This document shows, in pieces, positions 1 through 6,489 of a stretch of DNA of 64,000 bases (positions within the stretch are counted from its first letter, which is position 1; every line of letters starts with the position of its first letter). The stretch lies in NCBI GenBank assembly GCA_050730655.1, contig JBOHNL010000005.1, positions 744,001 through 808,000 on the forward strand, read 5' to 3'. The position numbers and the translations under genes are program-made. The stretch comes from JAFEBO01 sp050730655 (GTDB lineage: Bacteria; Planctomycetota; Phycisphaerae; Phycisphaerales; UBA1924). The notes under the pieces are model-generated. The model was not told the origin of the DNA, made no database searches, and saw only the letters and a program-made list of their open reading frames with translations.

Positions 1-839
1 AAGAGATAGCCGAAGCGGAGGCGGCGCTTTTCGCCGACGTAAGTCGCGGCGTCGAGCGGGAGATCAACGGGGCCGATCTGATAAAGGCGGAACGTGATCG
101 GCGCGTCGGTCAGGTTTTCGACCTGCTGCGAGAGCAGGAGATTGCTGCCTCCGGTGGGGAGGGTGAACGTGCGCGTGATTCGCAGCGCGGTCTTGTCGCT
201 CCCGTCAACAATTTCGGCGGTGAACGTGCTGGGAGGCGTGAACTTCCAGAGAGTTCCCGCGGCGTCAACAGAGAGGTTGATGAACTGTCCGTTGATCTGA
301 AGTCCGAGCGCGGCGAGCGGGGCGACGATTGTGGTGAGAGGGACGCCGGCAGCGGTCGCCATTGCGTTGCCGCCGGCATCGAAGACGGGCGTGGTGTACT
401 CGGTCTGAAGGTCGACGGGGCGTTCGCGTTTGATGGTCTCGAAGTGATCCGCGGATTGCAGCAGAGCGATGCCGGCGCCGACGGCGGAGAAGCGCGCGAG
501 CAGATGCGTGCCGCCGAGCTGCGCTGCGGCGACCGAGGAATCAGCGGGCCAGACGCGGGCGCGGAGCGAGGCGAAGTCGATTTTGGAGGCGGGAGTGGTG
601 GCAGCGGGCGCGGTCGCGCTGGTGGGCGCGGGAGTTTCAACGTTCGGAACCGCGGCGGCCGGGGGCGTTGTCACGGGCGCGGGCGTGTTCGCGAGAACGG
701 CGGGCGCGGGCGGCTGCGCGAGCTGCTGCTGCGTGGTGCGCTTCGATGAGAAGTACATCGCGAAGAAGCCGCCGACGATAAGAAGGAAGGCGCCGACGAC
801 CGCGAGGGGTCTGAGCAGCTTGTTTGGTTCTTGTGGCAT
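1..839 (-). CDS. yidC: Membrane protein insertase YidC, N-terminal part (cut by window edge)
   Basis: This is an open frame from an ATG at 839 running off the left edge (about 279 codons). It begins with a short basic N-terminus and one membrane segment (residues about 11-30), then an Ala/Pro/Thr-rich linker (about 40-80). A beta-rich extracytoplasmic domain follows, containing RTFTLPTGGSNLLLSQQVEN and a YQIGPVDLP stretch. This layout matches the large periplasmic domain that precedes the insertase core in YidC of Gram-negative-type cells. The catalytic membrane core lies outside the window. It follows the metallophosphoesterase by 23 bases on the same strand. In many bacteria yidC is next to mnmE, which lies 2.7 kb away here, supporting the call. 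No clear Shine-Dalgarno sequence is visible. Confidence 0.8.
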   Translation of the reverse strand, partial: MPQEPNKLLRPLAVVGAFLLIVGGFFAMYFSSKRTTQQQLAQPPAPAVLANTPAPVTTPPAAAVPNVETPAPTSATAPAATTPASKIDFASLRARVWPADSSVAAAQLGGTHLLARFSAVGAGIALLQSADHFETIKRERPVDLQTEYTTPVFDAGGNAMATAAGVPLTTIVAPLAALGLQINGQFINLSVDAAGTLWKFTPPSTFTAEIVDGSDKTALRITRTFTLPTGGSNLLLSQQVENLTDAPITFRLYQIGPVDLPLDAATYVGEKRRLRFGYL

Positions 840-862
840 TGTGAGAGTGGATCCGGCCTGCG

Positions 863-1642
863 TCAGCGGCCCTCGAAGAGGCGGTCGGCCAGCCAGACGG
901 GAAGCTGCGGGACCTGCTTGATCTTGTTTGCGGTCGCCGCGATGTCGTATTCGACGCGGGCGAACTGTGCGTATTCGGGATAGAGGATGAGGTAACAGGC
1001 GCGCGGGTCCTGATCGCGCGGCTGACCGACGGAGCCGACGTTGATGATCGCTTTTTCCCCGGAGCGGAAGTTGTAGCGGTGATCGGTGCCGAGCTCTTCG
1101 GGCGGATAGAAGTCGGGCTCGCTGGTGAAGACGCCCGGGACGTGCGTGTGTCCGACGATGGCGGTGTTGGAGACGCGATCGAAGATCGCTTCCATCTTGT
1201 CGGGCGCGTTGTTGACGTCGTCGGGGAAGATGTATTCGTTGATGGGGCGACGGGGAGAGCCGTGCACGGCGAGGATCGGGCCGGGCATGTCGGGAAGCTG
1301 CTCGACGATGCGGACGCGGAGGCGGCCGAGGAAGTCGTAGCGATCGGCGCGGAGCTTGGCGTCGGTCTCGCGATCGAACTGATCGCGCGTCCAGAAGGCG
1401 GCGGACTCGGCGCCGGCGTTGAAGTTGGTGGGTTCGTAGAGGACCGCGAAGTCGTGGTTGCCCATGAGGGACCACTTGCAGTGGCGGCGGACGAGATCAA
1501 CGCACTCGAGGGGCTCGGGGCCGTAACCCACGATGTCGCCGAGGCAGATGATCTGATCAACTTTGCGCTTGTTGATGTCTTCGAGAACCCGCTTGAGTGC
1601 TTCGGCGTTGCCGTGGATGTCGCTGATAACGGCGGTGGGCAC
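863..1642 (-). CDS. Calcineurin-like metallophosphoesterase (YfcE/MJ0936-type)
   Basis: The product is a soluble two-metal phosphoesterase of about 259 residues. From the chosen GTG start the metal-binding motifs appear in order: SDIHGN (Asp8, His10), GDIVGYG (Asp36), GNHD (61-64), VHGSP and GHTH near the C-terminal third. This is the complete calcineurin-like set. A TTG at 1684 gives a longer frame, but the GTG at 1642 puts the first strand and DIH motif at the N-terminus as in relatives, and AAGGG lies about 10 bases upstream. The substrate cannot be read from sequence; relatives act on phosphodiesters or phosphoproteins. It is probably co-transcribed with yidC downstream. Confidence 0.88.
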   Translation of the reverse strand: MPTAVISDIHGNAEALKRVLEDINKRKVDQIICLGDIVGYGPEPLECVDLVRRHCKWSLMGNHDFAVLYEPTNFNAGAESAAFWTRDQFDRETDAKLRADRYDFLGRLRVRIVEQLPDMPGPILAVHGSPRRPINEYIFPDDVNNAPDKMEAIFDRVSNTAIVGHTHVPGVFTSEPDFYPPEELGTDHRYNFRSGEKAIINVGSVGQPRDQDPRACYLILYPEYAQFARVEYDIAATANKIKQVPQLPVWLADRLFEGR

Positions 1643-1979
1643 AGTTGGAGAACCCTTTGTGGGCGATTGATTGTGGGCTGTCAAAGCGGCAGGGCGAACT
1701 GCCGGAAAACTGGCTTGGCGGGTCCGCCCGCTGAGGAAGGGGCCATGCTAGGCGATTTCCACGCGATCCGCTGGCAAACGGCGTCAATCCAGCCTTGTTG
1801 CGGATTCTTGCGCTTTGCGGCACCGGGATTGCACCAAGTAGAACGGTCGGAACGCCGATGCATCCGGCAGGGACGGGGGGCCTTTGTGGCCCGCCGTTCG
1901 CAAGGATGAGGGAGGGTTGGGGGATGAGGTGGGGGCGGAGTAGGATCGGGCGAGAGGTCCCTGTAGATAGGAAAAGCAC
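1643..1979. other. Divergent intergenic region upstream of clpP1
   Basis: This 337-base gap separates the metallophosphoesterase (minus) from clpP1 (plus). It should hold both promoters, but no confident -35/-10 pair was found. The only distinctive element is a G-rich run at 1910-1935. Short open frames here look like random GC-rich frames and have no recognisable protein features. Confidence 0.5.
1910..1935 (+). promoter_or_regulatory. Canonical G-quadruplex-forming motif upstream of clpP1
   Basis: Four G-runs (G3, G3, G5, G5) are separated by loops of 1, 2 and 7 bases on the plus strand, fitting the G3+N1-7 rule. It lies 45-70 bases before the clpP1 start, so it would be in the promoter or the 5' leader. 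The fold and any effect are inference. Confidence 0.4.
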
Positions 1980-2585
1980 ATGCCCGCGGCAAGCGTCTCA
2001 TATCAGCGAACACGGGAAATGACGATCGACGAACTCCTTTTGGAGAACCGGATTGTCTTTCTGATCGGCGAGATCAATCACCAGTCGGCGGCGAGGGTGA
2101 TGATGCAGATGCTCTATCTGGAAAACCAGAAGAGAGGTCAGGAAATTAACTTCTACATCAACTCGCCGGGCGGAGCGGTGGACGACACGCTCGCGCTCTA
2201 CGACACGATGCGGTTTATGAGCAGCCCGGTGAGCACGTACTGCCTCGGGCGGGCGTACTCGGGCGGCGCAGTGTTGTTGACGGCGGGCGAGAAGGGCAAG
2301 CGGTTCATCCTGCCCCACGCCAAGGTGATGATCCACCAGCCGTTCGGCGGCGTGACGGGCCAGGCGGAAGATATCCGCATCCAGGCCGAGCAGATCATCA
2401 AGATGAAGAAGGAACTCAACCGCATCATCGCGGATCACACCGGCAAGAGCGCGGAGCAGATCCAGGTGGACAGCGAGCGCGATCGGTACTTCTCGGCGGA
2501 AGAAGCCGTGGCGTACGGGCTTGTGGACGAGGTTCTGCGGACGCCACCGAAGGAAGTGTCGGCGATTCTGCCGAATGTGCGGTAG
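1980..2585 (+). CDS. clpP: ATP-dependent Clp protease proteolytic subunit, paralogue 1
   Basis: ClpP is the serine-protease chamber that degrades proteins unfolded by ClpA/ClpX/ClpC. At 201 residues the length is normal. The catalytic triad is visible as Ser94 (in RAYSGGA), His119 (MIHQP) and Asp168 (ERDRYF). Around the nucleophile the usual ASMGA is replaced by YSGGA, which is unusual but keeps the serine. The FYINSPGG signature is present. The start is ATG 1980 with AGGAAAA upstream; an internal ATG at codon 14 is possible. A second clpP follows within 120 bases, so mixed ClpP1/ClpP2 rings are plausible, as known for several bacteria with two copies. Confidence 0.95.
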   Translation: MPAASVSYQRTREMTIDELLLENRIVFLIGEINHQSAARVMMQMLYLENQKRGQEINFYINSPGGAVDDTLALYDTMRFMSSPVSTYCLGRAYSGGAVLLTAGEKGKRFILPHAKVMIHQPFGGVTGQAEDIRIQAEQIIKMKKELNRIIADHTGKSAEQIQVDSERDRYFSAEEAVAYGLVDEVLRTPPKEVSAILPNVR

Positions 2586-2588
2586 GGT

Positions 2589-2702
2589 GGGCAAAGGGCC
2601 AGATGGCAAAGAGTCAAATGGCCAAATGAGGACGACGACCCAGCGAGATCGAACAACCCGGCAAATTTGGCCCTTTGGCACTTTGCCCATTTGGAAATTT
2701 GA
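2589..2702. repeat. Long imperfect inverted repeat of the CAAATGGC family
   Basis: The left arm (about 2589-2628, GGGCAAAGGGCCAGATGGCA-like) is the imperfect reverse complement of the right arm (about 2661-2700, TTTGGCCCTTTGGCACTTTG-like), with a roughly 32-base spacer. The same low-complexity family recurs at 7306-7352 inside rimO and at 60527-60572 before fkbH. The right arm ends a few bases before the clpP2 start codon. It might fold as a long hairpin in the clpP1-clpP2 transcript. Confidence 0.75.
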
Positions 2703-2704
2703 AC

Positions 2705-3334
2705 ATGTCCGGCCACCTTGTTCCAATCGTCATTGAAAAGTCCGCCAAGGGTGAACGCGCGTATGACATTTACTCGCGCCTGCTCAAGGACCGCATCATT
2801 TTTCTGGGCGGTCCGGTGGACGACGACATCGCGAATCTGATCGTCGCGCAGATGCTGTTCCTCGCCAACGAGGACCCGAAGCACGACATTCACTTGTACG
2901 TGAACAGCCCGGGCGGCAGCGTGAGCGCCGGCCTTGGCATCATCGACACGATGAAGTTTGTCCAGTGTGATGTGAGCACGTACATCATCGGGCAGGCGGC
3001 GAGCATGGGCTCTCTCATTGCCACCAGCGGCACGAAGGGCAAGCGGTTCACGCTCACCAACGCCCGCAACCTGATGCATCAGCCTTTGCTGGCGGGTGTG
3101 ATGGAAGGTCAGGCGACGGACCTTGAGATCGAGGCCCGCGAGATGCTTCGCATTCGCGATCGGCTGTACAGCATCTACAGCAACGCGACGGGCAAGTCGA
3201 CGGACGACATCGCCAAGCACTGCGACCGCAACAAGTGGCTCGATGAGCAGGAGATGCTTGAGTACGGGCTTGTGGACAAGGTGTTGACGCGGATGCCGAC
3301 GCCGACGGGGCCGAGGCAGCGGGATGATGAGTAA
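2705..3334 (+). CDS. clpP: ATP-dependent Clp protease proteolytic subunit, paralogue 2
   Basis: This second ClpP has 209 residues from ATG 2705. It has the fully canonical nucleophile context GQAASMGS (Ser100), MHQP (His125) and CDRNKW (Asp174), plus the YVNSPGG substrate-binding strand. It also has the typical RAYDIYSRLLKDRIIFL-like N-terminus, so it is the more orthodox of the two copies. A longer frame from 2675 would translate the preceding repeat, so the internal ATG is preferred. The leader has only a weak GGAAA and consists of repeat sequence. A strong intrinsic terminator follows. Confidence 0.95.
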   Translation: MSGHLVPIVIEKSAKGERAYDIYSRLLKDRIIFLGGPVDDDIANLIVAQMLFLANEDPKHDIHLYVNSPGGSVSAGLGIIDTMKFVQCDVSTYIIGQAASMGSLIATSGTKGKRFTLTNARNLMHQPLLAGVMEGQATDLEIEAREMLRIRDRLYSIYSNATGKSTDDIAKHCDRNKWLDEQEMLEYGLVDKVLTRMPTPTGPRQRDDE

Positions 3335-3360
3335 ATGAATTGAAGTGAGAGATTTCAGTC

Positions 3361-3388
3361 GCCCGGCGATGCCGGGCGGTTTTCATTT
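3361..3388 (+). terminator. Intrinsic terminator after clpP2
   Basis: A perfect 7-bp stem GCCCGGC/GCCGGGC with loop GAT is followed by GGTTTTCATTTT. It lies 27 bases after the clpP2 stop and ends the clpP pair. Confidence 0.8.
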
Positions 3389-3424
3389 TGGGCCGAGTCA
3401 TGCGAAATCCCGTTGTGTTGTCTC

Positions 3425-3559
3425 GGTGGCACGCTTTCAGCGTGCGGGTATTCGGCCAAACGTACCGAGGGTGTCGCTCGAAGACTCCCTCCACCCTCGG
3501 CTCGATTCTGTCAGCCCATTCGGGCTGAAATGCAGGGGTGCCGCCCTTGGGTAAAGGGT
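3425..3559. repeat. REP-like multi-hairpin intergenic element
   Basis: A cluster of palindromes lies between clpP2 and mnmE: GCACGCT-TTC-AGCGTGC (3429-3445), a 9-bp inverted repeat CCGAGGGTG (3465-3473)/CACCCTCGG (3492-3500), TCAGCCC-ATTC-GGGCTGA (3511-3528), and CCCTT...AAGGG (3544-3558). The density and order of hairpins resemble dispersed REP/REPIN-type elements mobilised by RAYT transposases. No transposase gene is in the window, and only one copy was found here. Confidence 0.5.
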
Positions 3560-3592
3560 GATTCGGCTCGCAGATTGTGATTCAACAATCGC

Positions 3593-4954
3593 GTGATGCA
3601 GAGCGGCGACACGATCATTGCGTGCGCGACTGCGCCGGGGCTTTCGGCGCGGGCGATTGTGCGCTTGAGTGGGGGGAATGCGTTTGAAGTGGTGAGGGTG
3701 CTTGGCGGATTGCCGGAGACGCATCGGTTTGAGCGATGCGTGTCGGCGATGCGTGTTGCGGTTGGTGAGTCGTCGCGGGTGCCGTGTTTGGTTGCGGTGT
3801 TTGCTGGCCCGCGGAGTTACACGGGCGAGGATGTTGTTGAGATTGCTTTGCCCGGGAATCCGACGCTGATCGAGAGGGTGATTGCGTGCGCGATTGGTGC
3901 GACGGCGGGTGTTCGGATGGCGGGGCCGGGTGAATTTACGGCGCGGGCGTATTTGAATGAGCGGCTCACGCTGGCGCAGGCCGAAGGTGTTGCGTCTCTG
4001 ATTGCGGCGCAGGGGGCGGATGAGCTTGTTGAGGCACGAAGGCTCTTGTCGGGCGAGCGTGGCGAGCAATATCGCGGATTTGCGGATGAGGCGATGACGT
4101 TGCTTGCGCTTGTTGAGGCGGGGATTGATTTCACGGATCAGGAGGATGTTGTCGCGATTTCGGGCGCGGACTTGCGGCGGCGTGCGGGGACTCTGGCTTC
4201 GCAGATTGAGGGTGTGGTCGGAAGCGCGGCAGGCGAAGAAGCACGAAGCGAATTGCCTCGGGTTGCACTCGCGGGCGCGCCGAATGCGGGGAAGAGCACG
4301 CTTTTCAATGCGTTACTCGGGCGAAGGCGCGCGGTGGTTTCGGATGAAGCTGGGACAACGCGGGATGTGCTTGAGGAGCGGCTGGATTTGTCGCGAGACA
4401 TTTCGGGCGGCGGCGAAGTGTTGCTTTGCGATACGCCGGGTGTGGATGCTGATTCGAACGGAGAGATTGATGCGCGGGCACAGGAGGCCAGCCGCACGTT
4501 TCTTGGCGCGGCGGATGTGGTCGTGTGGTGTGATTCGAGCGGGCGCTTTGCAGCGGAGGAGATGAGCGTGTCGGCGCGGGCTCGGGTGATTCGGGTGCGG
4601 ACGAAGGCGGACTTGCCTCATGGCAAGAGCGGGGCGGGGGCGATCGAGGTTTCGGCGCTCGACGGGTTTCACTTGCCATCGCTTCGGCGTGCGCTGGCCG
4701 ATGGAGCTTGGGGGCGGACGGGCAGCGCAGAATCGGGAGTTTTGCCCCGGCATCGGCGGGCACTTCGGGCGGCAGCGATGGAGTTGAGGGTAGTGGAAAC
4801 AGAGCTGGCATCGGCGGGCCGAAGCCTTGGCGAACCGGAACTGGCCGCGGGGCGGCTGCGCGCGGCACTCGATTGCCTGGGCGAACTCACGGGGCGGATG
4901 ACGCCAGATGATGTAATCGGACGTGTGTTTGCAACCTTTTGCGTGGGGAAGTGA
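3593..4954 (+). CDS. mnmE: tRNA uridine-5-carboxymethylaminomethyl(34) synthesis GTPase MnmE
   Basis: MnmE works with MnmG to modify U34 of the wobble position in certain tRNAs. The 453-residue protein has the family's usual length. It has an N-terminal formyl-THF-binding domain beginning DTIIACATAPG. The helical domain carries an embedded GTPase domain: P-loop GAPNAGKST (228-236), DTPG (280-283) and TKAD (G4). The C-terminus ends FCVGK, with the family's conserved cysteine (Cys451). The start is ATG 3593, eight codons before the first conserved strand. It is preceded by the REP-like element, so it probably has its own promoter. It ends 150 bases before clpS. Confidence 0.96.
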   Translation: MMQSGDTIIACATAPGLSARAIVRLSGGNAFEVVRVLGGLPETHRFERCVSAMRVAVGESSRVPCLVAVFAGPRSYTGEDVVEIALPGNPTLIERVIACAIGATAGVRMAGPGEFTARAYLNERLTLAQAEGVASLIAAQGADELVEARRLLSGERGEQYRGFADEAMTLLALVEAGIDFTDQEDVVAISGADLRRRAGTLASQIEGVVGSAAGEEARSELPRVALAGAPNAGKSTLFNALLGRRRAVVSDEAGTTRDVLEERLDLSRDISGGGEVLLCDTPGVDADSNGEIDARAQEASRTFLGAADVVVWCDSSGRFAAEEMSVSARARVIRVRTKADLPHGKSGAGAIEVSALDGFHLPSLRRALADGAWGRTGSAESGVLPRHRRALRAAAMELRVVETELASAGRSLGEPELAAGRLRAALDCLGELTGRMTPDDVIGRVFATFCVGK

Positions 4955-5104
4955 TGGGGGCGGGGCCGGGCGACGGTTCTCGTCCTTACCGAAGTTTGTC
5001 GATGCCAACCTGATGATCTTGATCGCTTCGGAGCAGTGGGGCCGATACAGTTGGGCGTGACACCGGGGTCCAAGTGCGAGCTGGAGGCTTGCGGAGGGCA
5101 TTCG

Positions 5105-5476
5105 ATGAGCGATCGGGTTATGAATCAGAGCACGGAAAGCCAGAACGAATCTGCGCCGGCGAATGCTGGAGCCGAAAGCGGTGGCCGCGTTGCTGTGGCT
5201 GAGAAGCCTGCGCCGGCGAAGACGCGTGGTCCGGTGGACACGCTGCCTCAGTTCAAAGTTCTGCTGCACAACGACGCGGTGAACACGATCGAGCACGTGG
5301 TGGATTCGATCACGGAATTGACGCCCTTGGATCACGGCCGCGCGGTGGAAGTGACGCTCGAGGCGAATTCGTCGGGCGTGGCGCTCGTGCTGGTGACGCA
5401 CCAGGAGCGTGCGGAGCTGTATCGCGATCAGTTCCAATCGAAGAAGTTGACGGTCACGATTGAGAGTGGCGAATAA
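5105..5476 (+). CDS. clpS: ATP-dependent Clp protease adaptor ClpS
   Basis: ClpS delivers N-degron substrates to the ClpA/ClpC unfoldase and so to ClpP. The start at ATG 5105 is fixed by GGAGGG (5093-5098), 6 bases upstream; a longer frame from 5036 lacks this. The product is about 123 residues. It has a disordered Ala/Glu/Pro-rich N-terminal half and a compact core with LHNDAVNTIEHVV (the conserved N-degron pocket motif with Asn-Asp) and THQERAELY near the C-terminus. It sits with two clpP genes less than 3 kb upstream, a functional grouping. A strong terminator follows. Confidence 0.93.
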   Translation: MSDRVMNQSTESQNESAPANAGAESGGRVAVAEKPAPAKTRGPVDTLPQFKVLLHNDAVNTIEHVVDSITELTPLDHGRAVEVTLEANSSGVALVLVTHQERAELYRDQFQSKKLTVTIESGE

Positions 5477-5815
5477 GTTGGCGGATAACTCGCGTGATTC
5501 GGCCTGAATGCAGGCCGAGAAGCGAGGTGAGTCCGGAAAGAACATCAACGGAATATGAACCAGCGGCGTGCCACCCGGCACGCCGTTTTCTTTGGATATC
5601 GCGCGGATGGATTCGGCGCACAGCGGTTTCGCGGCGCGATCGTTGTGGCGGCGCGCTGCGATCGGGATTTTTCGGCAGAAGGGGCGATGTGGCCCGGAAT
5701 GGGGTCGATGGTTGTGCACCACCGGCTGCTGGTGGTGATTCATTCAGACACGGCGATGCGCTCGCGGGCGCCGTGTTGGTTCCCGCGCCGCTATCGCAAG
5801 GGCGGGGAGGTCGGC
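5477..5815. other. Non-coding gap between clpS and the MshEN-like gene
   Basis: This 339-base stretch holds the clpS terminator (5564-5593) and a second 7-bp hairpin CACCACC/GGTGGTG (5717-5737) without a T-tract. An open frame from 5555 reads through it in frame with the next gene. Its translation there is Arg-rich and unlike any domain, so it is treated as untranslated leader. Confidence 0.55.
5564..5593 (+). terminator. Intrinsic terminator after clpS
   Basis: A perfect 9-bp stem CGGCGTGCC/GGCACGCCG with an ACCC loop is followed by TTTTCTTT. It lies about 85 bases after the clpS stop. Confidence 0.85.
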
Positions 5816-6295
5816 ATGGTGCTTCGAATCGGCGATTTGCTGGTGCGTCAAGGTGTGCTGACCGAGCAGCAGGTTCAGGACATTCTCACGGAGCAGCGCG
5901 CGGTCGGGCGGCCGTTTGGCGAGCTTGCGGAGAGACTCTTTGGAGTTTCGCCGCAGGACGTTGAGCGGGCGTGGGCGGAGCAGTACTCGCAGATCGCGGG
6001 CGGTTACAACCTGCATTCGGCGCGATTCGAAGCCGAGGCGCTGGCGAGCGTGACGCCTCGGCAGGCGTGGCAGTTTCGCGTGCTGCCAGTGCGCTTCAGC
6101 GGCGATGAGTTGACGGTGTGCACCACCAAGGACCACCTTGCGCGAGCGCTTCGGTTTGTCGGTTGGAAAATGGAAAGCCCGTGCCACTTTGTGCTCTCTG
6201 GGCCGGAAGAACTGGCACAGATGCTGATGAGGCACTTTCCGCTGGCGGGCGCGAGCGTTGGGATGGTGACTGGGAAGACGATCGGGGCGACGTGA
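5816..6295 (+). CDS. Stand-alone MshEN / GspE-N-terminal-like domain protein
   Basis: The start at ATG 5816 is supported by GGGGAGG five bases upstream. The 159-residue product has two copies of the pattern that defines the MshEN/T2SSE-N fold: RIGDLLVRQGVLTEQQV near residue 5 and PFGELAERLFGVSPQDVERA about 30 residues later. The RxGxxL...G...L..Q spacing is the c-di-GMP-binding signature known from MshE/PilB-type ATPases. A second half (QAWQFRVLPVRFSGDELTVC) matches the following part of the GspE N-domain. No ATPase domain follows, so this is a free-standing module. Binding of c-di-GMP is inference, but a GGDEF protein is encoded 5 kb downstream. Alternatively it could be an adaptor for a pilus or secretion ATPase. 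Confidence 0.7.
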   Translation: MVLRIGDLLVRQGVLTEQQVQDILTEQRAVGRPFGELAERLFGVSPQDVERAWAEQYSQIAGGYNLHSARFEAEALASVTPRQAWQFRVLPVRFSGDELTVCTTKDHLARALRFVGWKMESPCHFVLSGPEELAQMLMRHFPLAGASVGMVTGKTIGAT

Positions 6296-6311
6296 GCCGC
6301 TCGGCGGGCCA

Positions 6312-6470
6312 ATAGAGAGAACGCGGAGTGCGCGGAGAGGGCGGAGTTTCGCGGAGAGGAAACCGAGACGGTTTTTGATCCAAACGCTCGTCGAAACCTG
6401 CTTTTTCAGGCCTGTTTTTTCGCCTCCGCGTTTCTCCGCATTCTCTGCGCACTCCGCGTTCTCTCTCGTT
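6312..6470. repeat. Long inverted repeat of the GCGGAGAACGC family
   Basis: The left arm 6312-6360 (AGAGAGAACGCGGAGTGCGC then imperfect) pairs with the right arm 6421-6470 over about 48 bases, with the first 20 bases perfect. The spacer is about 60 bases and T-rich (CTTTTTCAGGCCTGTTTTTT). It lies between the MshEN-like gene and rimO and could act as a terminator or leader structure. Its CTCCGCGTT/CTCTGCG content resembles low-complexity intergenic repeats seen widely in environmental bacteria. Confidence 0.75.
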
Positions 6471-6489
6471 TTGCGCCCAATAATGAACC

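Noticed and set aside
3335..3592. A CRISPR array because of several close palindromes
   Set aside because: The hairpins differ from one another and there are no equal direct repeats with regular spacers.
4313..5743. A 476-codon minus-strand frame over mnmE and clpS
   Set aside because: It runs through two recognised genes and a strong terminator and has Arg/His/Pro-rich shadow composition.
5555..5815. N-terminal extension of the MshEN-like protein
   Set aside because: It would be translated from the clpS terminator itself. A strong ribosome site supports the start at 5816.
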